From positions 1 through 64,000 of the forward strand of contig JAEWJT010000014.1 of NCBI GenBank assembly GCA_023386345.1: DNA of 64,000 bases, written 5' to 3'. Of this stretch, positions 18,843 to 27,713 are shown piece after piece. Every line of letters starts with the position of its first letter. Position 1 is the stretch's first letter. The translations under genes and the position numbers were made by a program. This stretch comes from Bacillota bacterium. GTDB lineage: Bacteria; Bacillota; Clostridia; Tissierellales; Sedimentibacteraceae. The notes beneath the pieces were generated by a model, which searched no databases, had not been told where the DNA came from, and worked only from the letters and a program-made list of their open reading frames with translations.

Positions 18843-20954
18843 ATGAACTTAAAAGAAAAAATACTAGCATTTATGGAAGATGAAAATTATAGACCTCTTA
18901 AATTCAAAGAATTGTGTGAAGCCTTAGAGATTGAGAGCAGCATGACAAAGGAATTTTTGAAGATACTTAATCAGCTTGAGGATGAGGGTAAAATCATAAT
19001 GAATTCCTCTGAAAAATATGGAATTCCTGATAGACTCGGTTTAGTAATAGGTGTAATTGAGGGACATCCAAAAGGATATGGATTTTTAATATCTGCTAAC
19101 AAGGATAAAAGGGATTTATTCATATCTCACACTGATTTGAGTGGTGCAATGAATGGTGACAGAGTTATCGCTAAAATTACTGAAAGCTATACATATGATA
19201 GAAACCCTGAAGGAAAAGTAATTAGGATACTTGAAAGAGCTAATAAAACTGTTATAGGCATGCTTTCACAAAGTAAAAATTTTGGATTTGTTATACCTGA
19301 TGATAAGAAGCTTAGCTGTGATGTTTTTGTGTCAAAAAGTGATTTTAATGGAGCTAAGGACAATCAAAAGGTTGTAGTAAAAATAACACAGTGGCCTACA
19401 GAAAGAAGAAAGGCTGAGGGTGAAATAATTGAAATTGTTGGAAATGAAGAAGATGTTGAAACGCATATAGAAGCTGTTTTAATTAAACATAAAGTAAGAA
19501 AATATTTCCCAGAAGATGTTATAGCACAGGCAAGAGGTATAGAAGTAGAGATAGCTCAAAAAGAAATTGACAGAAGAAAAGATTTAAGACATTTGCCTAT
19601 AATCACAATTGATGGAGAAGATGCAAAGGACTTAGATGATGCTGTTTATGTTGAAAAATTAGATAATAATCAATATAAATTGGGAGTGCATATAGCTGAT
19701 GTTACTCACTATGTAAAAGAAAATAGCAAAATAGATAAAGAAGCTTTAAAAAGAGCAACAAGTATATATTTAGCAGATAGAGTTATACCAATGCTTCCAA
19801 AGGAGCTGTCAAATGGAGTTTGTAGCTTGAATCCTAATGAGGGTAAGCTTTGTTTATCTTGCGAAATGATAATTGATTTAAAAGGCAAGGTTGTTGATTA
19901 TTCAATATATGAGAGTATTATAAGTTCAAAATACAGAATGAACTATACAGATGTTTCAAACATTTTGGAAAATGATGATGAAGCTTTAAAGGAAAAATAT
20001 AAAGATATAGTTCCAATGCTTAAAAATATGGAAGAATTAAGCAATTTACTAAGAAACAAAAGAGAGCAAAGAGGTTGCATAGACTTTGATTTTGATGAAA
20101 CAAAGCTTATAGTAGATGACAAAGGCAAAGTTACAGATGTAATAAAATATGAAAGAAGAACATCAAATAAAATAATTGAGGAATTTATGCTAGCTGCAAA
20201 TGAAACTGTTGCAGAAAACTATTATTGGCTTAATTTACCTTTTGTTTATCGTATACATGAGGAGCCAGACGAAGAGAAAATAGCAGATTTTAGTAAATTT
20301 ATATTTAATTTTGGTTACACCTTAAAAGGAAGTCAAGAGGTACATCCTCGTGAGCTGCAACAGCTATTATTAAAAATTAAAGGCAAAAAGGAAGAAACTG
20401 TGATAAATACTATGATGTTGCGTTCATTAAGAAAGGCGATATATTCGCATGAATGCTCGCCGCATTTTGGATTAGCAGCAAATTATTACTGCCATTTTAC
20501 TTCACCAATAAGGCGTTATCCTGATTTGCAAATTCATAGAATTATTAAGGCTCAAATCAACAATAAAATTTCAGTTGATAATACTTCTAATTTAAATGAA
20601 AGATGTGCTATGGTAGCAGAGCAATCATCTAAACAAGAAAGAGTGGCAGACGAAGTAGAAAGAGATACAGATAAAATTAGAATAGCAGAATTTATGTCAG
20701 ATAAGATTGGTGAAGAGTATGAGGGAATTATATCAGGTGTAACAAGTTTCGGAATATTCGTAGAGCTAGATAACACAGTAGAAGGATTAGTTCATATATC
20801 GAATTTAATTGATGATTACTATGTTTATGACAATGATAAAAAAATTCTGACAGGTGAACACTTGGGTAAAACTTATAAAATAGGGGATATAGTAAGTGTT
20901 AGATTAGAAAAAGTAAGCATTGCAAATGCAGAGATTGATTTTGTCATTTTGTAA
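18843..20954 (+). CDS. rnr: Ribonuclease R
   Basis: A 703-residue 3'-to-5' exoribonuclease of the RNB family. An N-terminal winged-helix and cold-shock-like OB domains (about 1-220) lead into the RNB core with TIDGEDAKDLDDAVYVE, which holds the metal-binding Asp residues, and HYCHFTSPIRRYPDL-type substrate sites near residue 550. The S1 domain closes the protein (EGIISGVTSFGIFVEL onward). RNase R degrades structured RNA and helps tmRNA-linked decay of non-stop messages. AAAGGAA precedes the ATG. Its place just before smpB and ssrA fits this role. Confidence 0.97.
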   Translation: MNLKEKILAFMEDENYRPLKFKELCEALEIESSMTKEFLKILNQLEDEGKIIMNSSEKYGIPDRLGLVIGVIEGHPKGYGFLISANKDKRDLFISHTDLSGAMNGDRVIAKITESYTYDRNPEGKVIRILERANKTVIGMLSQSKNFGFVIPDDKKLSCDVFVSKSDFNGAKDNQKVVVKITQWPTERRKAEGEIIEIVGNEEDVETHIEAVLIKHKVRKYFPEDVIAQARGIEVEIAQKEIDRRKDLRHLPIITIDGEDAKDLDDAVYVEKLDNNQYKLGVHIADVTHYVKENSKIDKEALKRATSIYLADRVIPMLPKELSNGVCSLNPNEGKLCLSCEMIIDLKGKVVDYSIYESIISSKYRMNYTDVSNILENDDEALKEKYKDIVPMLKNMEELSNLLRNKREQRGCIDFDFDETKLIVDDKGKVTDVIKYERRTSNKIIEEFMLAANETVAENYYWLNLPFVYRIHEEPDEEKIADFSKFIFNFGYTLKGSQEVHPRELQQLLLKIKGKKEETVINTMMLRSLRKAIYSHECSPHFGLAANYYCHFTSPIRRYPDLQIHRIIKAQINNKISVDNTSNLNERCAMVAEQSSKQERVADEVERDTDKIRIAEFMSDKIGEEYEGIISGVTSFGIFVELDNTVEGLVHISNLIDDYYVYDNDKKILTGEHLGKTYKIGDIVSVRLEKVSIANAEIDFVIL

Positions 20955-21133
20955 AGCATCAAGCAAAAATCTTTAACAAAACCGAGGGGGGTTAAACTCT
21001 CCTCGTGAATTTTAAATATTATACTAATTTTATTGAAATTTGATTAAAAAATTTGTATTTATTTTGTAATTTAAGGACGAGATAAAGCGTGTATAATGAC
21101 AATGTAGTAAACTTTAGAAGGGTGGACTTTGCA

Positions 21134-21583
21134 GTGGTTGATAATATTAAATCATTAGCTAGAAACAAAAAAGCGACATTTGAATATTTTATTGAGGACA
21201 AATACGAAGCTGGTATTGTTTTAGCAGGCACTGAGGTTAAATCAATACGACAAAGTATGCTCAATATCAAAGATAGCTATGCAGCAATAAAGGATGGCGA
21301 GGTTTATGTTTACAACATGCACATCAGTCCATATGAAAAAGGAAATATATTTAATGTAGATCCGCTAAGACCAAGAAAGCTTTTATTAAACAAAAGAGAA
21401 ATAAGAAAGCTAATAGGATTGACAACTTTAAAAGGATACTCCTTAATACCATTAAGCGTTTATTTGAAAAACGGTCTTGTAAAGCTTGAATTGTCTGTAG
21501 CAAAAGGTAAGAAAAACTACGATAAAAGACAGGATATAGCTAAAAAAGATGCCGAGAGGCGTATACAGCGTTTATCTGAATAA
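21134..21583 (+). CDS. smpB: SsrA-binding protein SmpB
   Basis: About 149 residues from the GTG at 21134, the usual SmpB length. A frame can be drawn from GTG 21089, but the AGAAGGGTGG ribosome site lies inside that extension. The core IEDKYEAGIVLAGTEVKSIRQ and the DSYAAIKDGEVYVYNMHISPY segment are typical; the basic tail KGKKNYDKRQDIAKKDAERR enters the ribosomal channel. SmpB delivers tmRNA to stalled ribosomes. ssrA follows 29 bases later. Confidence 0.96.
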   Translation: MVDNIKSLARNKKATFEYFIEDKYEAGIVLAGTEVKSIRQSMLNIKDSYAAIKDGEVYVYNMHISPYEKGNIFNVDPLRPRKLLLNKREIRKLIGLTTLKGYSLIPLSVYLKNGLVKLELSVAKGKKNYDKRQDIAKKDAERRIQRLSE

Positions 21584-21612
21584 ACACACAGACGAGAAGA
21601 TTAAATAATTAA

Positions 21613-21968
21613 GGGGCCGTACTTGGTTTCGACGGGGATATAGAAGTAAGATAAGCGAGTCGTTGTCGCCAAACAACGATAAAAGTGGCAACTAAATATA
21701 AACGCAAAAGAAAATAATAATTTAGCATTCGCTGCTTAGTCAGCTGGCTTGTTCCACTTAGACGACCTGTAGTCTAAACTGGGGCATCATCTAAATCAGG
21801 GCACTGTATTGGGGTTTCTCCGACCCAATAGAGTATAATTGGAGATAGCTGATTGTATATCTTGTCGATAGGCGATACATGAGGCGAATAAAAAGTTATC
21901 GACTGCACTCGGAGAAAGTTTTATGGAAATATTTTCGGACAGGGGTTCGACTCCCCTCGGCTCCACCA
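21613..21968 (+). ncRNA. ssrA: Transfer-messenger RNA (tmRNA)
   Basis: The 5' end GGGGCCGTACTTGGTTTCGACGG-like sequence and the 3' end with a T-arm (GGGTTCGACTCCC) and CGGCTCC plus encoded ACCA form the tRNA-like domain; GGGGCCG pairs with CGGCTCC. The tag reading frame is at 21704-21739 and ends with TAG, giving AKENNNLAFAA, a good AA-ending degradation tag. The size of 356 bases is normal. It lies directly after smpB. Confidence 0.97.
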
Positions 21969-21974
21969 TTCCAG

Positions 21975-22010
21975 ACCACCATTTGATTTAATTCAATTGG
22001 TGGTTTTTCT
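21975..22010 (+). terminator. Terminator of ssrA
   Basis: ACCACCATTTGA pairs imperfectly with TCAATTGGTGGT, followed by TTTTTC. It begins six bases after the mature tmRNA end. Confidence 0.8.
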
Positions 22011-22064
22011 TTATCTATTTTTTCAAAAGAGGTAGCTACTCTAACTCCCTACATAGATAAAAAA

Positions 22065-22238
22065 TTAAGGTCTATTTCTTTTTCCTATATAAGTTTCTCT
22101 TAGTTTTTTTCCGTTTTGACAGGTATATTCGTCTGATTTTTCATCATATTTCATGTTTTGTCTTAATGCCATGTTACTCTTGAATTTATTAGCTGGTATT
22201 ACTTTTTCTGCAAAAAACCCATCAATTTTTAGCTGCAT
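22065..22238 (-). pseudogene. IS1182-type transposase fragment
   Basis: A 57-residue open stretch on the minus strand ends in TAA at 22065. It contains VIPANKFKSNMALRQNMKYD, then DEKSDEYTC and NGKKLRETY, a middle section typical of IS1182/DUF772 transposases (the NM-x-YD-x-E-x-D-EYTC-x-NGKKL pattern). The catalytic DDE parts are absent and the frame is lost upstream (22239-22290). It is a decayed insertion-sequence scrap just after tmRNA, a frequent integration target. Confidence 0.65.
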
Positions 22239-22882
22239 ATTTAGCGTATTTACGAGATAATCTCTTTGGTTGAATTAACTACAATTATACAAAAAAACAG
22301 AGCCTTTGCACTGATTTTTCAGTCTTTTAGCACTATTTTTTTGTTTTTTCTACGGCTGTTTTGCGACAGCCCCTTTGTTCATGGTTGGGTGATTGGTATG
22401 GGCGATAACTAGCAGGTGAAAATCAATACGGGGCTTGAAAATCTTTAAGTTTTAAATTGTACAAAGTGTTTGGAGTTTTGATGTTTAAATCCTTAAGTAT
22501 TAAATGGACAAAGCTTAAGAGATTTGTTGCACTTTAGATAGCAAACTGATATAATTTTTTTTATGTTAAGTTCTTGCTTTTAGAAGGCATTAAGTTTTGT
22601 AGCAAAAACATTATATGACAGAGAATTAAGCTTTATCAATATTCATTTAACTTTACAATACGAATTAAATTTGATGTATGAAAAGTAGAAAAACAAAAAA
22701 GTCGGATATAGTCATATGAAAAATGCTCTTGCATAGATCAAAAAAACGAATTAAAATAAACAAGTAAATTGTTAAAATTTCAAGATATCAAAAACCTTTG
22801 ACATACAAAAAACAAGTTATGTAAAAGACTTTTGATTGCGGAATATTTTTTACAGGCATAGAATGAGCTTGTAGAGGACATT
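22239..22882. other. Gene-poor stretch after ssrA
   Basis: About 640 bases with no convincing gene. The left end probably continues the degenerate insertion-sequence remnant; the GCGACAGCCCC text near 22360 looks like the tail region of such elements. The part from about 22390 to 22870 is AT-rich and unassigned; the promoter of the XRE gene should lie at its end. Confidence 0.35.
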
Positions 22883-23263
22883 ATGGAAATTGGAAAACAA
22901 ATAAAAAAATATAGAATTGAAAAGGGACTTTCTCAGGAGGAATTAGCTGAAAAGATATTTGTATCTCGTCAAACTATTTCTAATTCGGAAACCAATAAAA
23001 ATTATCCGGATATAAAGAGCTTACTATTGTTAAGTTACATTTTTGATGTTTCTCTTGACATTTTATTTAAAGGAGATATTGAAAAAATGAGGGAAAAAGT
23101 TAAGACAGAAGAAATCGAAATTTTTAAGAATGAGGCAAATGTTTTTAATATGCTAATGATAATTACGATATTATCATTAGTTTCATTAACAAAGTTTTTG
23201 AGTTATATAAGTTTTGCTATATGGCTGATAATTGCATTTGCTTTAGGATATATATTTTATTAG
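22883..23263 (+). CDS. XRE-family HTH regulator with membrane anchor
   Basis: A 126-residue protein. Residues 1-62 form a Cro/C1-type helix-turn-helix (KKYRIEKGLSQEELAEKIF, VSRQTISNSE). Residues about 85-125 hold two hydrophobic helices, so the protein is probably membrane-bound. Such small HTH plus membrane proteins are common in Firmicutes, often next to transport or peptide-response genes, but here it has no operon partner. The target is unknown. Confidence 0.82.
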   Translation: MEIGKQIKKYRIEKGLSQEELAEKIFVSRQTISNSETNKNYPDIKSLLLLSYIFDVSLDILFKGDIEKMREKVKTEEIEIFKNEANVFNMLMIITILSLVSLTKFLSYISFAIWLIIAFALGYIFY

Positions 23264-23274
23264 CAAAATATTTT

Positions 23275-23314
23275 AATCGCTGTTCAAAGACGTGTATTCT
23301 TGAACAGCGATTTT
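23275..23314 (+). terminator. Terminator after XRE gene
   Basis: AATCGCTGTTCAA pairs with TTGAACAGCGATT (13 bp), followed by TTCCG. It begins 12 bases after the stop codon. Confidence 0.85.
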
Positions 23315-23552
23315 CCGTTTAATAAGTAAATATTTATTATATGTAAAATTCTCTTTATCTTGACAAATATGTTCATTATATTTAGAATGATGTATATAGT
23401 TTTATATTGTCACTAGATTAGGTAAGAGATTTAATATGAATTTGATAATATGTTAAATTTCGGTGATAATAAATTAATACTTTATATGAAAGACTGACAT
23501 AATGCTTTAAAAAACATTATGAATAAAATATTATTTAGGAGTTAGCTTATTT

Positions 23553-24740
23553 ATGAAAAAGCAAGTTAAGAACAATGTTTGTTGGGTAGGTAAGGTTGAT
23601 TGGGAGCTTAAGAGGTTTCATGGAGATGAATATTCAACACATAAGGGGTCGACTTATAATTCTTATTTAATCCAAGAAGAAAAAACAGTATTAATTGATA
23701 CAGTCTGGCTACCCTTTGCAGAGGAATTTGTTGATAATTTGGCTAAGGAAATTGATTTGAATAAAATTGATTATATCATCGCAAATCATGGAGAAGTTGA
23801 CCACAGTGGCGCTCTTCCTGCTCTAATGAAACGTATCCCTGATAAGCCTATTTACTGTACTGCAAATGCTGTAAAATCTTTGAAAGGTCAGTACCATCAG
23901 GACTGGAACTTTAATGTTGTAAAGACTGGAGATAAATTAGATATCGGAAATGGTAAAGAGTTGATATTTGTTGAAATGGCAATGCTTCATTGGCCAGATA
24001 GTATGGCGGTATTTATGACTCAGGATAATATACTCTTTAGCAATGATGCCTTTGGACAGCATTTAGCTACTGAAGAACTGTTTAATGATAAAGTTGACCA
24101 ATGCGATTTATTCAATGAATCCATTAAGTATTTTGCAAACATATTGAATCCTTTCAATCCTATATTAAGGAGAAAACTTGACGAGGTTATAGCATTGAAT
24201 CTTCCAATAGAAATAATTGCGACAAGTCATGGAGTTATTTGGAGAGACAATCCAATGCAGATAGTGGAGAAATATGTGAAATGGTCAAATGACTATCAAG
24301 AAAATCAAATTACTATCATCTATGACACTATGTGGAATGGTACTAAACTGTTGGCAGAAAAAATAGCTGATGGTATTAGAATGGAAGATTCCGAAGTTGT
24401 GATAAAAATTCAAAATCTCGCAAAGATTGATGATAATGATTTAATAACTGAAGTTTTTAAATCTAAAACTGTTGTAATCGGCTCTCCGACAGTTTCAAAC
24501 AGCATATTGCATTCAATAGCAGGGTTTATTCATTTAATGAAAGAGCTTAAATTTAAAGGTAAAAAAGCAGCAGCCTTTGGGTGCTACGGCTGGAGCGGAG
24601 AATCTGTAAAAGTTATAAATCAATTAATGTCAGATGCAGGATTTGGAGTTGAGACAGAGGGATATTTAAATAATTGGAATCCAGATGGGGAGTCTCAAAA
24701 CAAAGCGGTTAATTTCGGGAAAGGTATAGCTAAGTTATAA
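23553..24740 (+). CDS. fprA: Flavodiiron protein (A-type flavoprotein)
   Basis: A 395-residue cytosolic enzyme that reduces O2 to water and/or NO to N2O, protecting anaerobes. Residues 1-250 are a metallo-beta-lactamase fold with diiron ligands: NHGEVDHSG (HxExDH, near residue 84), an His in LHWPDSM, the bridging Asp in SNDAFGQH, and SHGVIWRDNP. Residues about 255-395 are a flavodoxin domain (IIYDTMWNGTKLLA binds FMN phosphate). There is no C-terminal rubredoxin, so an external electron donor is needed. AGGAG is 13-17 bases before the ATG. Single gene with its own terminator. Confidence 0.95.
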   Translation: MKKQVKNNVCWVGKVDWELKRFHGDEYSTHKGSTYNSYLIQEEKTVLIDTVWLPFAEEFVDNLAKEIDLNKIDYIIANHGEVDHSGALPALMKRIPDKPIYCTANAVKSLKGQYHQDWNFNVVKTGDKLDIGNGKELIFVEMAMLHWPDSMAVFMTQDNILFSNDAFGQHLATEELFNDKVDQCDLFNESIKYFANILNPFNPILRRKLDEVIALNLPIEIIATSHGVIWRDNPMQIVEKYVKWSNDYQENQITIIYDTMWNGTKLLAEKIADGIRMEDSEVVIKIQNLAKIDDNDLITEVFKSKTVVIGSPTVSNSILHSIAGFIHLMKELKFKGKKAAAFGCYGWSGESVKVINQLMSDAGFGVETEGYLNNWNPDGESQNKAVNFGKGIAKL

Positions 24741-24763
24741 AATTTTTTAATTTAAATAACCAA

Positions 24764-24804
24764 AAAAAGACCTGTCTTTATAGAAAAAAATAGGTCTTTT
24801 ACTT
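24764..24804 (+). terminator. Terminator after fprA
   Basis: AAAAGACCT pairs with AGGTCTTTT over a 17-base AT-rich loop; a T-rich sequence follows. Confidence 0.75.
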
Positions 24805-25009
24805 TATGTCTTTATGTACCATTTTCCAATAAATAAAAAGCAGAAGTGAAGTAACACAACAAAAATCACTATATTCTCTATATCTAATTAACGTAAACAA
24901 TATTATGAAATTTAATTATAACATAAAAGTTACTCATAAATATAAATTATTGGATTTGATAATTTTATTGTGATATACCGGCTTTTGCTTAAATAAAGGA
25001 GATGTAGTA

Positions 25010-25892
25010 ATGATTGAAATAGAAAATTTATCTAAAGCATACGAAAAAAGCAATGTACTAAATGATGTCTCGTTGAACATCCCAAAAGGAAGTATCTTTG
25101 GTCTTGTAGGAAGAAGTGGTGCAGGCAAATCCACACTTTTACGTTGTATCAATGGATTAGAACAGTAGATGGCATAGCTGTATAAAATTTGAATACCAAT
25201 GATATTCGTCAGTTTAGGAAAGAAATAGGATTTATATTTCAAAATTTTTCTTTGCTTGAACGTCTTTCGGTATATGAAAATATTGATTTATCAATGAGAT
25301 GTTGGAAGCATAAAATAAGGATATTGATAAAATTGTTAAAAATCTTTTAAAATTGGTTGATATTTCTGAAAAAACTTATTCATATCCTCGTGAATTATTA
25401 GGTGGACAGAAACAACGTGTTGCAATTGCAAGGGCATTAACAATGAGTCCAAAAATTTTATTGTGTGATGAAGCAACATCTGCTTTTGACCCGAAATCAG
25501 CGCAATCAGTTACCTCTTTGCTCAACAGAATTAACAAAGAGCTTGGAATAACTATCGTAGTTGTTACTCACCAAATGTCTGTACTTCGTGATTGCTGCGA
25601 ACAAATTGCTATCCTAGAGAACGGAAAAGTACAAGTTAGTGGCAAAGTAGAGGATACTTTTCTTGAACAACCGCTTTCGCTTGTGAATTTAATTGGCGAG
25701 AAATATATTCCCATAGATAAAGAAAGAATAAACCTAAAGTTGGTTTATGTGAACGAAGAAGCAGGACAATATATTTTTGCTAAGATGGCAAGAGAGCTTA
25801 ATATTGATTTTTCAATAAATGGTGGGGAAATTGATAAATACCGAAACGGTGTAATGGGAACAATTCATATTTGTACATTGTATGTTGTATGA
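25010..25892 (+). pseudogene. metN: Decayed methionine-type ABC transporter ATPase (MetN-like)
   Basis: Pieces of one ATPase lie in order in different frames. The ATG at 25010 has AAAGGAG upstream; the first 52 residues include the Walker A GRSGAGKSTL and stop at TAG 25166. The next piece (DGIAV, an in-frame TAA, then EIGFIFQNFSLLERLSVYENI) has the Q-loop. A further frameshift leads to the part from about 25340 with GGQKQRVAIARAL, LLCDEATSAFD and a C-terminal NIL-like domain. That domain ends early, after GTIHI, at the edge of the following foreign block. There are no metI or metQ partners. At least four lesions make it non-functional. Confidence 0.85.
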
Positions 25893-25912
25893 GGTATAAT
25901 GTACATGATTTT

Positions 25913-25938
25913 AAAATCCCTTGATTTCAAGGGATTTT
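25913..25938. repeat. Perfect hairpin at the left edge of the foreign block
   Basis: AAAATCCCTTGA and TCAAGGGATTTT are a perfect 12-bp inverted repeat with a 2-base centre. Just before it, TGTACATT (25872) and AATGTACA (25898) form another inverted pair. The position, where metN sequence ends and higher-G+C sequence begins, suggests an element end or an integrase-gene terminator left behind. That is an inference. Confidence 0.5.
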
Positions 25939-26032
25939 CTGCTGTCAGACGATATTTTAAGAGCGTTTTTGAGAAGGATTTTTCCGAGTCTGTTTGGTGC
26001 TAAACGTGTGATTATGCACCCATACTATATCT

Positions 26033-26080
26033 GCCCTGTTGCCAGTCGGTTTGCTCACCGGAAGGTGGCAGGGCTTTTTT
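26033..26080 (+). terminator. Strong terminator in the element leader
   Basis: GCCCTGTTGCCA pairs with TGGCAGGGC, with an inner CGGT/ACCG stem, followed by TTTTTT. No intact gene ends just upstream, so it is probably left from a lost gene. Confidence 0.75.
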
Positions 26081-26186
26081 GTTGCTCTTCACTATGGTCA
26101 TAGAAAGTTTACTTATACACAACTTGATATTATTCGTTCTATCGTATATAGTATATAGTGATAACTTATGCAAAGGAGATGGGGTT

Positions 26187-26363
26187 ATGAAATACATTAC
26201 GCCAAAAGAAACCGGTGAGAAATGGGGAATTTCCGACCGACGTGTACAGATTCTGTGCAAGCAAGGCCGTGTTGAGGGCGTGTATCGGCTTGGCTGGACA
26301 TGGGCTATTCCGGAGAACGCTGAAAAGCCTACTGATGGCAGACTGAGAAAATGGCCAGATTGA
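26187..26363 (+). CDS. Small helix-turn-helix (excisionase-like) DNA-binding protein
   Basis: A 58-residue protein starting MKYITPKETGEKWGISDRRV, then ILCKQGRVEGVYRLGWTWAIP. This is the small MerR/excisionase-type HTH seen repeatedly on clostridial integrative elements. AAAGGAGATGGGG precedes the ATG at 26187; a longer in-frame reading from 26079 has no ribosome site. It lies before the response regulator and may control element or cargo expression. Confidence 0.8.
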   Translation: MKYITPKETGEKWGISDRRVQILCKQGRVEGVYRLGWTWAIPENAEKPTDGRLRKWPD

Positions 26364-26496
26364 ATTTTATAAATTTTAAGGCAACTGAAAGGTAATGTTA
26401 AGTCAATATTAAATTTCGATTGGATAAACTGAAAGGTTCGGCTGTTATGATAGCATTGTATCCTGGAGGTGAAAAATAAAGAAGGAGTGATAAACC

Positions 26497-27183
26497 ATGA
26501 ACCAAACCATTCTGATTGTGGATGACGAAAAAGAAATACGTGAGCTTCTGAGGCTGTATATTGAAAAGGACGGGTATTATGTGGTACAGGCAGAAAACGG
26601 ATTAGAGGCGCTTAAACAAGCCGACTCCGTGCAAATTGATCTGGCCATCATCGATATTATGATGCCGCAGCTTGACGGCTATCAGCTTATCAAAGCCTTG
26701 CGAGAACGTGGGAATCTTCCCATTATCGTTTTGAGTGCGAAAACGGAAAACTACGAAAAAATCTTGGGGCTTGATCTCGGGGCAGATGATTATGTAACAA
26801 AACCTTTTGACCCTCTTGAGGTGATTGCCAGGATCAGAGCTAGACTGCGTCGCCATGGTGCACAGGCGGGGTATTCAAGTGCGGCTTTAATGACAGTGGG
26901 GGGGTTGATGTTGGATACCTCTGCTTGTACCTTGCACTCCGACAATGAAATCATACAACTAACTGCCACAGAATTTAACATGATGAAGCTGTTTATGCAA
27001 AGCCCCGGTCGAGTGTTTACCAAACAGCAGATATATGATGCCGCATGGCAGGAAGCGGTCGCCGTTGACGACAATACGGTGATGGTCGCCATCAGCAAGC
27101 TGCGCGGCAAGCTTCCCGGCAATTGTGGGGTGTACATAGGGACAGTCCGTGGGTTGGGGTATCGGTTGGAGGCGCAAAGGTGA
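26497..27183 (+). CDS. OmpR-family response regulator
   Basis: A 228-residue protein. Residues 1-115 are a receiver domain: acidic DDEKE, phospho-acceptor Asp in IIDIMMP, Thr/Ser in LSAKT and Lys in VTKPFDP. Residues about 130-226 are the winged-helix DNA-binding domain ending with GTVRGLGYRLE. It resembles VanR and related regulators on resistance elements. The downstream kinase start GTG overlaps its stop (GTGA). AAGGAGTG lies before the ATG. Higher G+C than the core genome around it points to transfer. Its kinase partner is truncated, so it may now lack its normal signal. Confidence 0.92.
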   Translation: MNQTILIVDDEKEIRELLRLYIEKDGYYVVQAENGLEALKQADSVQIDLAIIDIMMPQLDGYQLIKALRERGNLPIIVLSAKTENYEKILGLDLGADDYVTKPFDPLEVIARIRARLRRHGAQAGYSSAALMTVGGLMLDTSACTLHSDNEIIQLTATEFNMMKLFMQSPGRVFTKQQIYDAAWQEAVAVDDNTVMVAISKLRGKLPGNCGVYIGTVRGLGYRLEAQR

Positions 27184-27713
27184 AGAGAAGACACAGCATA
27201 CTGAGAACCGTTGTGCATAGGTTTATTGGATATTTCCTCGGAATTGAGGTTGTCATATCTGTATTGGAAGACATATTTAGTACGCTTGTGTATGGCGCTG
27301 AAAGTGATTTACCCTATGACGGAATCCCCGGGATAGTGGCGGGTATGGAACCGCACCAAATCGTACTGGTTGTTTTATGGGGGCTAATGCAATTGGCAGT
27401 ATACTGTGTGGGAATTGCCCTTTTTGCGCGCAGTATAAGCCGCAAAGTTTCTTACCCTGCCGGGCGCATGTCAGAAGGCTTTCGAGAGGTTTCAAACGGC
27501 AATTTAAACATCTTGCTGGATTTTGAAACAGAAACCGAGTTCAAGGAAATGCGGGATGCATTCAACCGCATGACATGTAAACTCAAAGACCTTGAAGAAA
27601 AACGCATAACTATGGAAAGCGAGCGGATGAGGCTTTTCTCGCACATTGCCCACGATCTGAAAACCCCCATGACGACAATTACAGGATATGCGGCAACTAC
27701 AGAGCTTCGCTGA
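27180..27713 (+). pseudogene. Sensor histidine kinase, 3' part deleted
   Basis: 177 residues remain from a kinase that should be about 340-470 long. They cover two membrane helices (about 12-35 and 62-85), a HAMP-like stretch and the dimerisation His in HIAHDLKTPMTTITGYA. Right after the GYA the frame runs into out-of-frame permease sequence and stops. The whole ATP-binding domain (N, G boxes) is missing. The GTG start overlaps the response-regulator stop. A deletion has joined this gene to the FtsX-type permease near 27690. Confidence 0.88.

Noticed and set aside
24805..25009. Search for a SAM or T-box leader before the metN remnant
   Set aside because: No conserved riboswitch core or anti-terminator could be seen in this stretch.
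27123..27182. Longer kinase start within the response-regulator gene
   Set aside because: The extension lies over regulator coding sequence; the GTG overlapping the stop codon with a GGAGG-type site is the better start.
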